NCBI GenBank assembly: GCA_004431415.1
Contig: QPMI01000530.1
Span: 1 to 64,000 of the forward strand
Length of the DNA: 64,000 nucleotides
DNA from: Cyanophora paradoxa
Lineage: Eukaryota > Glaucocystophyceae > Cyanophorales > Cyanophoraceae
Direction: 5' to 3'
A program made the position numbers and the translations under genes. Below, piece after piece: positions 21,491 through 31,249 of this stretch (within the stretch, counting starts at the first letter, position 1; every line of letters starts with the position of its first letter). Below the pieces are notes generated by a model. It made no database searches, was not told the DNA's origin, and saw only the letters and a program-made list of their open reading frames with translations.

Positions 21491-21832
21491 GGATTCCCAT
21501 CCGGTGCAGCGTCCGTGTGGCCACGCACGGGCTGAGGCAGTAGCTGGGAGCACAATTGATCTGCAGCTATTCACAAGTGCACGTACAGGGATCGCGTACC
21601 CCCAGATGGGGCCGCGCCCGGCGCTAACTCAGAATACAGAGAGTACTAGAGCTAGCTGCTCGATAGCACTAGACTAGGGCTAGCGGCTACGCAATAGACT
21701 ACCGGCTAGCCTAGCCCGAGCGAATCGCGGCATGCGACAACTCCTCACTCTGCGTACGGTGCGTCCTCGCTCGGCGGGGGATAGGGGCGAGGGCAGCGAG
21801 GGGTACGGGCGAGGGCAGCGAGGGGAAAGGGC

Positions 21833-22110
21833 GAGGGCGGCTGGGGCCGTGGGTAAGGACGTGGGCGGCTGGGGCCACGGGTAGGGGCGTGGGCGGCAGG
21901 GGCCACGGGTAGGGGCATGGGCGGCAGGGGCCACGGGTAGGGGCGTGGGCGGCAGGGGCCGCTGGTAGGGGCATGGGCGGCTGGGGCCACGGGTAGGGGC
22001 GAGGGCGGCAGGGGCCACGGGTAGGGGCATGGGCGGCAGGGGCCATGGGTAGGGGCGAGGGTGGCGGGGGCCGCGGGTAGGGGCGTGGGCGGCAGGGGCC
22101 GCGGGTAGTA
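21833..22110. repeat. 28-nt minisatellite, about 10 copies
   Basis: The unit is [CG][AT]GGGCGGC[AT]GGGGCCACGGGTAGGGG with few substitutions. Related half-units extend left to about 21780. Because 28 is not a multiple of three, translation cycles through all frames with an 84-nt period, which keeps long Pro-rich minus-strand frames open without selection. I therefore do not annotate those frames as genes. Confidence 0.85.
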
Positions 22111-22379
22111 CGGGGGAGGGATGCCCGCCGCGAGCGGGGCCAACGCCGGGCCGGGCATGCCGCCGGCGCCCAGCGGCACGAAGCTCCCGCGAGGACGCGG
22201 GAGCCGTCGAGGAAGGCGGGCGGCGCGAGGCGGACGGGGCCGGGCTCGGAAGCACCAGCGGAGCCGAGGCTCGGAAGCACCAGCGGAGCCGAGGCTCGGA
22301 AGCACCAGCGGAGCCGAGGCTCGGAAGCCTCAGCGGAGCCGAGGCTTGAGAACCGGAGGCAGCGCTCACGCGAAGTGTG

Positions 22380-24190
22380 GGCTACCTGCAGCGCCGCCAG
22401 CGGCGAGGGCGGCGTGGCAGGCCTCCAGCGCGCGGCGGGCCGCCACGACGCGCCGCGAGTCTGGCGGGAAGTACTCGTCGAACGCCGCGTACAGCTGCAC
22501 GGGCGGCCGCGTCGGCCGGCGCAGCAGAGCGGCGGGGCGGGGCGGAGCGGGGCGGGGCGGGCGGCACGCCTGGATGCACTCCTCGTACGCCTCGACGGCC
22601 TCCGCGTGGCGCCCCGAAACGGCAAGCACGTCCCCCAGGGCGAAGTTGAGATGGGCGCTCTGCGGCGTCTTTTGGTACGTCCCCAGCACCTGTACCCCCC
22701 TTGCATAAGCGCGGGAGCAACAGCCAGAGCGCGGGTCGCGCCTTGAAGACGACAGCGAGGAGCTTCAGCATGCGGCAGAGGGTTCCGGGGTCGAGCAGAA
22801 GCCAGAAGTTGCGGCTGGTGTTGAGGTAGTCCGAGGTCGGGGCCGCCCACAGCTCTCGCCGTCGCTGGTCCTCCGCTACTAGAAGCCTCACGTACTTGAA
22901 GCCCTGGCGAGGGGCGCTCAAAGAATGCCTAAGCCTTCGACAGCAGGGATGGCGGGCTTACTGCGATGAAATTGAAGCGATGCACGCTCTGAAATATGCG
23001 GTCGACGATATAGTAGCACATGGCGATCGCGACCTCCAGCTCGGTAGGAAAATCGTCAGCAAACACCGTTTCATCCATCTTGGCGTAGAGGGCTTCCGCC
23101 TGTGCGTGGGCACCGCAGCCGGCGGCGATGTGCGCTGTCGGAGCCGGGGCGGGAAGGTGCGTGAGCGAGGCCGGCGGGGCGGCATGAGCGTCGAGTGCGG
23201 GCTTCGCTGACCCAAGAGGTGCGTTATGACCAGCATCTGGAACACGTCGCGCGGGGACCCAGAGTCCGCAAACCAGTACGCCGTTGCAGCTATCTCTTCG
23301 AGCATCTGAGCGTACTTGGCGCGCCGGGCGGCACTCTCTTCCCCCGCCGCAGCCACAGACACCGTGTCGGACGTAAGAAACTGACTCCTGCGGATTGCAC
23401 GCATCAGAGAAAAGTTCAAGGCGGCAGCACGGCGCGGCAGGCAGGCAGGGGGGTACGCACGCTGCGTTCAGGAAAAGCATGAGCAGCGCCAACACGTCGC
23501 ACTCGACGCGCGAGGGGACCAGCCCGTGCTTCCGCAGGAGGCTCCACCTGCGCCACGCGCCCCCTGGTCGACGCCTGTCGCATGGAAACGGAGGGGGAGG
23601 GGGGGGGGAGGGGAGTGGGGAGTGGGGGGGGGGGGGTGAAGAGAGAGAAAGGGAGGGGAAGGAAGGGAGGTAGGGGAGGAGGGGAGAGGGGAGGGACGGG
23701 GGGTGGGGGGGGGGGGCGAAGAGAGAAGGGGGTGGGGGTGAAGAGAGATAGAGGGGGGGAGGGGGAGGGGGGGGGGCGTACGCCTCGAGAAGCATCTGAA
23801 TCGGAACCTCGTCGAGCGGGTGCCGTACCCCTGCCCTCGAGATCGCACCGGCGACCAGGGCACGTGCCTTGAGCTCCGGGTCCTGTACCCGGCCCAGCGC
23901 CATTCAGTACCCCGAACAACGCCGGCGCGGGGCACGCCGCACCTCGACCCGCTGGGCGCAGTCAAGCATGACCCCAGCAACCGCGTCGACGCTCGGCAGA
24001 TCGAGCAGCCAGAGGTCCATAGCCCCGACGAGCACCTGGCGCGAAGAAGCGGGCCCCGGTCAAGTCTAGGGCAGCGCACGGGAGGCGTGTTCGAGCGCAT
24101 GGGGAAGGAGCGTGCCGTCCCGAACTCGAGGAGGGCGATGCACTGCTCCACCGCTGCGCAGAGCTGTTCCCTGCGCCCCGCCTGTCAAAC
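22380..24190 (-). CDS. TPR-containing protein, multi-exon
   Basis: Exons on the minus strand read, in order, QVLVGAMDLWLLDLPSVDAV; DPELKARALVAGAISRAGVR; SLLRKHGLVPSRVECDVLAL; LNFSLMRAIRRSQFLTSDTV; KYAQMLEEIAATAYWFADSG; MDETVFADDFPTELEVAIAM; GFKYVRLLVAEDQRRRELWA; and finally HLNFALGDVLAVSGRHAEAV-EAYEECIQA, a good TPR motif. One intron is exact: 23942-23883, GTGCGG...TACAG, 60 nt. The intron around 23780-23584 is an extreme polypyrimidine tract. The intron before the TPR exon seems to use a GC donor (GCGCGA...TACAG). The mostly helical make-up suggests a TPR-like solenoid scaffold. Partner unknown. The 3' end is near 22390, and the gene may continue upstream into the next feature. Confidence 0.5.
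23582..23790. repeat. Polypurine/polypyrimidine intron tract
   Basis: About 200 bp of almost pure G/A on the plus strand with long G runs, C/T on the coding minus strand. It sits between the exons ending MLLEAYA and starting near WRRWSLLRKHG, so it is read as intron. It could form triplex or G-quadruplex structures. Confidence 0.7.
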
Positions 24191-24249
24191 TGCGCCCCGC
24201 GGGGCGGTGCTGCGCCCGCAATCTCACTGTGTAAGGGCCTCGGGGCGGC

Positions 24250-26400
24250 TGCGGACAGAACGAGACAATGCGTGAGCGGCGCGGCTGAGCGAGGGCCCGG
24301 CGCGGGGCCAGAGCGGACCAGGAAGCGACGCAGGCGACGAGGGAGGACGCGACGGCGTGCGGGCCGGCGTCCGAGCGCCGCGCGCCCCGCAGCGTCTGCA
24401 GCATGCGGTGCGCCCTGTAGCCCCCGATCCCGTCCTGCACGAGGCCCGTCGCCAGCACGCGCGCGTCGCAGCTGCGCCGGCGGTGAGCTTCACCGCACAT
24501 CGGAGGCACCCGGACCCACGCACAGCGCCTCCTGGAACTGCTCGCAGGCGCCCGGAAGCCCCTTCGCAGCCGCCGCGTGCAGCTGCGCCGGCCCCACATC
24601 GCCCGGCGGCGCCCGGAGAGGGGCCGGGGTCGGGGGGCACCTCGAGCAGCCAGGCCTCGAGCGCCGCCTTCTCATCGGCGGAAAGGAGAGTAGGGAACGC
24701 CGGAGGCGGGGCCGCCGGACGGTCTCCTCCGCCCGGCCCCTCGCACAGAGCGGCCGGCGCCGGTCCCGGAGGCAGGAGGACTCTGCACACGAGAATGGAG
24801 ACCGGATCGCGGGCGGTCCCTGCGCCAGCGGCGGCGGCGGCTAACGCACCGCCCGCGGAGATCGAGAAAAGCGTAGGCGTCGGGGATGAGCCCGATGCGC
24901 GGCCTGCGGGAGCGGCGAGTTCAGCAGAGAGAACGGGGACGGTGCCTCTGAGAGGAGGCGCGCACGGCAGGGCGAGCGGCAGTGCGGCCGGCGAGCCCGG
25001 AACCTCTCCCCGCATCTGCAACGGGGGCGGAAGGACTCTGGGATCGCAGCGGCGGCAGGGGCGAAGCGAGCGCAGGGGCGCGCGCACCGCGGGAGCGCCT
25101 GCGACTTGGAATGGGAGCCCGCCAAGAGTGCGGCTCACGATCCGCTCGAAGGCGCCTGAATAGTCATCCGATAGCTGCGCGAACTCTTCAAGAAGGAGCG
25201 ATCAGGCAAGAATCGGGTGCGCGGGGACGGGCGCGCAGGGCGCGAGTCCGACTGTAAATGAGGCCGGGTCGGAAGAGGCCTGCGTCGGACGGTGGAGATG
25301 TCGAGTGCGGCTCGGCGGGCAGGGGCGCGGGAGACCAGTCGAGCGCCCGGCGCCGCGCGCTCGTCTCGAACTCCTCCGCGGCGACCGCCACCGCCAGGCG
25401 GGAGAGGTCGGCCCCCAGCGCCTCCACCTCCGCGTCCTCCGGCGCCCCAGCGCCGGCGCCGGCGCCGTCCCGTCGCGGCTGCTGCACACTCCCCCCGAGA
25501 TCCGCCTCCGTCCCCCAGCTCGACGGAGACCGCTTGCGCCGCGGGGGGCGCGTGCTGTACATGTTGTCCGGTGCGGTCGGCGACGGGGCCGGGGACGGGG
25601 ACGGCCAGTTCGCCCCTGGCTCGAAAGCTGCTAATGAAATCTGGGGATTCGCCGGCGCCGGCGCCGGCCAGTTCAACGTGAGTGCAGGAGCGGCGCAGTA
25701 CTCCGCCGGACGGCCCGCGGCCGGCGCCGGCGCGTCAACGGGAGCGGGGCCCGGTTCGTCGTCGTCAGGGTTGGGCCTTCTCGCGTCGCGGGCCCGCACC
25801 AGCAGGTTCAGTCGCCCCGGCCCGATCTCGGCCCACGAGCCGTCCGGGCCGACGAGCCGCATGCGCAGCCAGAAGCGCTGAGGCAGCCGCCGCGCGCGCT
25901 GTTGCGTGCGGCGTCACGGGGGCCGCACGCGGGCGCCTCAAACGCTGGCACGGACCGTGTACGACCGGACGGCAACCGCGAACGGAGAGGATATCCCATC
26001 AGCGTCCAGGGCGCAGCGAATTGATCGCCTGGCAAAGGCCGTCCACTCCTCCTCCCGCAGGCAGCGTCCGCCGATAGTCCGGAGATCGATAAGCACATTC
26101 GGGTTCTCTATAGCAGCCCCGGTAATGGCTTGCCTGCGCAGAGATCATATGCATGCACATATGCATGCCGCGCGCGGCCGCGAATGCGGGGATTACTCAC
26201 ACGAGCTCCAACTCCAGAAGCGCCCCAGGCTTGATCATGAAGACGAAGTCTCGAAGTCTCAGGGAGTGTGCGCGGTTGACTAAGATCGTGCACGCTACGC
26301 TGCCGCGCTCGCCTGGCTCCGGCTCGAAAAAGATTTCTCGCGTGTTGCGCCGCACGGAGAAAAGCTGGACCGGGAACGTGCTCGTTACACCCTCCATCTA
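24250..26400 (-). CDS. Unrecognised multi-exon protein, possibly the 5' part of the TPR gene
   Basis: Minus-strand exons read STFPVQLFSVRRNTREIFFE near 26390; an intron GTGAGT...ACCGGG region; NPNVLIDLRTIGGRCLREEE near 26090; MRLVGPDGSWAEIGPGRLNL near 25860; a disordered Pro/Ala/Ser region with APEDAEVEALGADLSRLAVA near 25400; RTLGGLPFQVAGAPAV near 25130; LLSADEKAALEAWLLEV near 24660; and QLHAAAAKGLPGACEQF near 24580, which looks like a single ankyrin- or TPR-type helix pair. I recognise no family. Strand, composition and spacing allow it to be the 5' half of the gene at 22.4-24.2 kb. Splice sites are mostly not fixed. Confidence 0.35.
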
Positions 26401-26684
26401 CAACGGCAGAGTCTGAGCTGACGGCAACAAGTGCAAAGCGCCTCGTACGTCTCCCAGAACTCCCAGACCAAACCGGAGCTGATTCGGTAGCGACTCGGAA
26501 CTACAGCTTCAGCTAGCTACAGCTTCGGGGAGCGACTCGGAGGGCCGTCGATATCGGCGCCATCGGCCCATCGGGCCATCGCAAGCGGAGGGGTACATGC
26601 GTCCGAAACTTAAGTCGCAAGTCTGGAAAGAGCGCACCGGTACCAGATCAAGAGTCCCCAAGCTCGAGGCGAGGCGAGTGGGGA

Positions 26685-29136
26685 ATGTCGCTTGACGAGC
26701 TCCCGCCGGAGCTGCTGCGCCACGTCGCCAGCTTCCTCCCCGTCCTCGACGCGCTCCGGGCGGCCCGGGCCTGCCGCGCCCTCGCCGACGCCGTCGAAGA
26801 GGCCGTGCGCTCCCTCGCTCACGCCGCCGAGAGCGACGCGCCGCCCGCGGTCGGCGTCCCGCGCTGACCGCTCCGCGGCGCAGACCTGGCGCTCCGCTGT
26901 CATCCCGACGCGCGAGGCCGGGTCGCTGTTGCTGCGCGGCGGCGAGTGCGCATGCGCGGCGCAGCGGGCGGGCGTCGCGCGCCTCGGGTCCCGCCTCGCG
27001 GAATCGGCGGAGGAGATCCTGATGCCGGGCTCTGAGTGGGCCGAGGGCGGCGAGCGGCGCGCGGCGGAGGAGACGCTGCAGACCCTCCTGCTCGCCGCGG
27101 AGCGCTGGCCGCGCCTCCGGCGGGTCGAGGCCTGCGCCGGCGACGCCGCCGCGGCCGCCCTCGCCGCCCGCTGCCCCGCGCTCGAGTCCTTCGTGCTCCG
27201 GGGCGGCTCCCCCGCGCCCCGCGCCCTCTCCGCCTCTCCGCTCTCCGCCGTCGAACTCCGCTGCGCCCGCCTGGCGCCCCTCGCGTGGCTCCGCGCCGCC
27301 TCGGCCCCCGGCGGCCCCGCCCTCTCCCGCCTGCTCCTGCACCGGGGGTACACCCCCGGCGACGAGGACGACGAGGAGGGGGACGAGGAGGAGGAGGAGG
27401 AGGAGGAGGAGGAGGTCCGGGGTACCGCCCTGCGCGCCCTGGCCGCCCGCCACGGGGGTACCCTGACTGGCCTCTCCCTCCCCCGGCTGCCCCGCGGGGG
27501 CGCCCCCGCCCTCTCCGCCCTCCTCCCCCGCCTGACCGAGCTCCACCTCGAATCCTCCCTCCACAGCCCGGACGGTGCGGTACCCCCCCCTCCACCCTTC
27601 GAATTCGATCCTCAATTCTTGGGCAGGGCGGCGCCGGGCATCCCGTACCCTCTCCCGGGCCCTTCGGGGCCTGCCCTCCCTCCGCCGCCTCTCCGCCTCC
27701 TGCGCCGCCGCCGCCGCCCGCGCCCCGCGCGCCTTCCGCCGCGGCAGCGTCCGCGTACCCCTCCCCGACCTCCTCGCCTTCCTCGCATCCGGGTTCGGGT
27801 CCCGCCCGGCCCCCTTTCGCTTTGCTCACGGTACCCCCCAGGGAGGGAATCGAGCGGCTCGAGCTCGAGGGACCCTTCCACTGCCCCGCGACCCGTGCGC
27901 TCGCTCTGAACTCCCGTACCCCCGCTCATGTAACCCGGTACCCCCTCTCCTCCTCGCAGCGGCGGGACTGGAGGCGCTCGCAGCGGTGCTGCGGCGGCAC
28001 GGGCGGTCCCTAGAGCACCTCGTTCTGCCCAAACTGTTCCTCGAGAACGAAGAGGAGGGTACGGGGTTCCAGCCCCGCGCCTAGCCGGGCGTCCAACCGC
28101 GGGGCCGCCAGGGGACGAGGACGAACGGGACGGGGCGACGTACCCCCCGCCCGCTTCGGCCCGCGCGGGCGCCTTCCTGGCCGCACTCCTTCCCCGCTGC
28201 ACGAAGGTACCGCGTACCCCCCACCCCGCCCACGGCCACTCACCGGCGCTCCCCGTCCGTCTGCCCCGTTCTCCCCCTCTCTTTGCCTTGCCCCCCCTCC
28301 CCCCGGCCCGGCTCCCAGCTTCGTTCGCTCTTTTCGGCATTTGGCGGCCGGGGCGAGGAGCTTCCGCGCGAGGTTCGCCGTACCCCCACCACGCTTTCCC
28401 CCCTGCCGCTTACCCCCTGCGGCAGGCCCGGAGATGGCGGTGGGGTCGCGACACGGGAGGCGGCTGGGAGGTACCCCCCCCACAACGCCGTCCCTGTACC
28501 CCCGTCAGCTCAGCGCCGCACAGGAAAGCGAGGGCTCCTCGTCGGACGGGGAGGGTCGCGATCCTGTACCCCCGCAGCCTGTACCCCTGGCCCCGGCGGC
28601 CCCGCCCCCACCGGCCCCGCCCCTGCCCGGCCCCTGGCTCGCGTCCCTACCCCCCTCCCTCGAAGCCCTCTCCGTTCGAGGCGTCCAGGTACCCCTTCCC
28701 TCTCCCCCCTCCCTTCCCTTCCCCCGACGTCCAGGACCAAGGTCCGCGCAGGGCGTAACCCCCTCTGACGTCTCCCGTCTCCTCTCATCCCGCCCCTACC
28801 TCCGACTCGCCCTCCGCCGGGTGCGTACCCCTCCTTCCCCGCCCCTTTCCGTTCACGATCTTACGCCCCTGTACCCCCAGATCGAGCTTGCGAGCGCCTA
28901 CGAGGTGGGGGCTTGGAGGGAAGCCTCTGCGGCGCGGGCCCCCCCGGCCGCCCTCTACGAGTGCGACTCGGTACCCCCCCCTCTCCAACCCCCAACCGAC
29001 CGTACCCCTCTGACCCGGTACCCCCGAGGGCGAGGGCCTGCTGGAGTGCGCGGACGTGTGCAGGGGGCTCGGGGAGGGGGCGGGGGCCGGGGAGGCCCTT
29101 GCGGAGGGCGGGCCTGAGCTTCTGTACGTCATGTGA
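26685..29136 (+). CDS. F-box/LRR protein
   Basis: MSLDELPPELLRHVASFLPV followed by DALRAARACRALADAV is a clear F-box. A 79-nt intron (26805-26883, GTGCGC...GCGCAG) joins it to TWRSAVIPTREAG, restoring the conserved Trp of the F-box end. LRR-like segments follow: WPRLRRVEACAGD, CPALESFVLRGG, LSPLSAVEL-type, LPRLTELHLESS, LPSLRRLSASC, IERLELEG, LEHLVLPKLFL, LASLPPSLEALSVRGV. An in-frame acidic run (about 27360-27415, mostly Glu) sits between repeats. Later introns are short, C-rich and carry GTACCCC words at or near the donor. The last exons read IELASAYEVGAWREASAA and GEGLLECADVCRGL and end PELLYVM at the TGA 29134-29136. Expected role: SCF ubiquitin-ligase substrate adaptor. The intron-exon structure between 27550 and 28800 is approximate. 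Confidence 0.65.
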
Positions 29137-29139
29137 TCT

Positions 29140-29990
29140 GAGATGTCTGAGGCGGCGGCGCTGCCGCCGCCATGGCTTCTCGTGCTCCTGAGGCATGCCC
29201 CCGGGCCCCTTTCCTGTTCATGAGTTGCGAGAAGAAATTTGCTTGGATAGGTCCGGCCAGGCATGCGCAGGAAGGGGTTTGCCGCCCTCCCCGCGCGCTG
29301 CTGTTTCCAGCGGCTCGGCCGGGCCGCTCCTGTGAGCAAGTGCCGGTGCCAGTCTGAAAGCCGGAGCGAGTGGCGGTGCCAGTCCGAAACTTCGCCAAGT
29401 TGAAAGCCAATTGCAAAGCCTTGCAATTGAAGGCGCCCAAACGGCCCGGCAGCCTCAGGGCCCGGGTCTATCTCTCTCCATTGCATGAATGTGTCCTCCG
29501 ACTGGCGGTCGGGCCGGCGGCTGAGCTCGAGTCTTAACATGTACGGCAGAAGCTTTATGAGAGCGCAGCCTCATGATCAGGAGTCATGATCATGAGCCAG
29601 CGCCGCTGCACTTGAGCGCGAGCGCAAGAGAAGAAAGCACTAGCCGCCACCGCGATTGATGACAATTTGCAATGACAGCTTCAGCGACTCTCGGCCTTCG
29701 ATTCCTCGCGGGCTTTGAGTACCCATTTTATTAGCGCTTGCACAGCGCTTCAGCTTAAACTTCTAATTCCGGTGTTGAAGTTGACCTTGTGCATTGCAGT
29801 TTCAACGAGCCATGACATGCGAGTTAATGTCTACGTATACGCCTCACACTACCTGAGAATCTGATGCTCTACGTAAATCACTCTACAGATCTATAGCTAA
29901 AGCTCATTATAAAAGCTAATGCGAACACCTTTGCCTTCAAGGCTTCCTGATGAGTCTGCGGCGAAGTATAAAACGTTCCTTTGTGAAATC
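29140..29990. other. Convergent intergenic region
   Basis: No gene supported. It lies between the 3' ends of the plus-strand F-box gene and the minus-strand receptor tail. It contains a CATGATCAGGAGTCATGATC inverted-repeat-like stretch near 29572-29595. It is part of the segmental duplication, with best conservation near 29770-29830. Confidence 0.45.
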
Positions 29991-29993
29991 CTG

Positions 29994-30350
29994 CTAAAGA
30001 GTAATTTGAAACGACCACCGTCCGGCTGCAAATACAGAGTTGAGGTGTTTTATTGTCTGGTCAATGAAGAAGAATCCATGCAATGATCCAAAAAGAAAGA
30101 AAGAAAGAAAGAGCTCGAGGTGCTCTAAGGAGGTCGCCCGCACCACGCCGCCGAAGATGAGAGCCCCCAAGTTCGTAGGCGCGGCGAGCGCCGCGTCGCC
30201 CTCGTGCAGCCGTCCGAGCTCGCGGTCCTGCTCGCCCGGCGCGGCCGGCGCCGCGGCCGCGGACCCGGAGGCGTCCCCATACACAGCCTGAGCGTCCCCA
30301 CCCTTGAGGTTCCGGCCCGGCCGGAACCTGAGCCACTGGGCCGTTGCCAT
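29994..30350 (-). CDS. Receptor A C-terminal tail exon, or small separate gene
   Basis: Reads WLRFRPGRNLKGGDAQAVYG, then HEGDAALAAPTNLGALIFGG and VVRA before a GTGCGGGCG donor-like site. It is paralogous to the exon at 53180-52900 (RLRFRPSRNPG; RQGDAALAAPTSLGALLFGG; VVRA). In both places it lies directly downstream of a giant minus-strand receptor gene, so I infer it is a conserved cytoplasmic tail exon. The sequence past the donor-like site (SLEHLELFLSFFLF) overlaps an AAAG microsatellite (about 30094-30113) and is probably intron. It might instead be an independent small gene. Confidence 0.5.
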   Translation of the reverse strand: MATAQWLRFRPGRNLKGGDAQAVYGDASGSAAAAPAAPGEQDRELGRLHEGDAALAAPTNLGALIFGGVVRATSLEHLELFLSFFLFGSLHGFFFIDQTIKHLNSVFAAGRWSFQITL

Positions 30351-30399
30351 GCGGCTCCGCCATGCGGATTCCTAACGGACGCGCGGCTGACCAGCTAGG

Positions 30400-31240
30400 G
30401 GAGGGCTAAAGGCACCGCCAAGGCGATTCGCGGCAGCCGGAGAGGTGCGCGGGCAGGAGCCTGCTACCTACTTTCTCTCCAGGTCGGGGTACGCGAAAAT
30501 CGAGCCGATCTCTGTGCGAGCTCGCGAGGCCCGAGCATTGCTCCCGCCCGCCCATGGCCAGGTGCTTCTGCCGCATGTGCATGACCAGGCGCCGCTTTTA
30601 AAGCGCCGCTGACCGTGCCTCGGGCAGATGCATCCAGCCGATATGTGGGCGAGCTCGTAAGGCCCGAGCATCAGCTATTCCGAGGCCCTTCTTCTAGATC
30701 TGGGCTTCAACTCTTGGCTGCCCTCGCCCTAGGCCCCCCGACCCCCGTACGTGTGGGACCCACGCGCTCCTCTGACACCTCTAGGGCTCCTTCACTTGCG
30801 AGACCCGCCCACAGAACCCCCCTTGCAGTCCCGCGACGAGCTCGAGCTCTGCCGCAGGCGCCGGACCCCTCGCCGAGTCGCCACTTCCTCCTTCATTGGG
30901 ATTCCCCGGTGTGCGCGCTGCACGCCCCCTTGCTCGTCTGGGCCGCGCATTGACTTCCGGTTGCGGCAAAAGCCAGCGACATTAATGTGCAAGCGGCCCT
31001 GGGTTGCTGGGGTACTAGTTAACGTTGTAGAGTTGCGGGAAGGTCCCTCAATCATTACAGGTGGATGGTTCGAGCTTTGGGCGCGCGGTGCATGTGCTGG
31101 TGCTTGAGATCGAGGGCTTCCTTCGAGGTGCCGGTGCTGCTTGACCTCGAATTCGAATTCGAAGTAGCACGTCGGCGATCTGCCTTCCACAGACCCAGAC
31201 CCACGAAGCGATTCGTCAGCTTCTGCCAGCCAAGCTGCCG
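30400..31240. other. Gap between tail exon and last membrane exon of receptor A
   Basis: No convincing coding sequence. A direct repeat, CGAGCTCG[CT][GA]AGGCCCGAGCAT, occurs near 30517 and 30650. If the tail exon belongs to receptor A this is intron plus small exons; otherwise intergenic. Confidence 0.35.
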
Positions 31241-31249
31241 CAGCTCATG

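Larger units (their letters stand above)
28505..30360. repeat. Segmental duplication, copy 1
   Basis: Matches 51239-53170 in order and orientation. It covers the F-box/LRR 3' exons (28505-29136), the flank with TGCATTGCAGTTTCAACGAG (about 29790), the word AAACGACCACCGTCCGGCTG (about 30010) and the receptor tail exon (30120-30360). Identity is high in exons and some introns, patchy between. Confidence 0.8.

Noticed and set aside
21711-22850. 379-codon Pro-rich minus-strand protein
   Set aside because: Produced by the 28-nt minisatellite, which is stop-free in every minus-strand frame; no conserved frame.
22929-23903. Single 324-codon ORF with PPPPPLYLSSPPPP tract
   Set aside because: The Pro/Ser tract is the translated polypyrimidine intron; exons on both sides are real, the uninterrupted ORF is not.
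30792-31190. 132-codon minus-strand ORF with FEFEFEV
   Set aside because: The FEFEF comes from a GAATTC repeat; no similarity to the receptor B region at the same place, and no domain.
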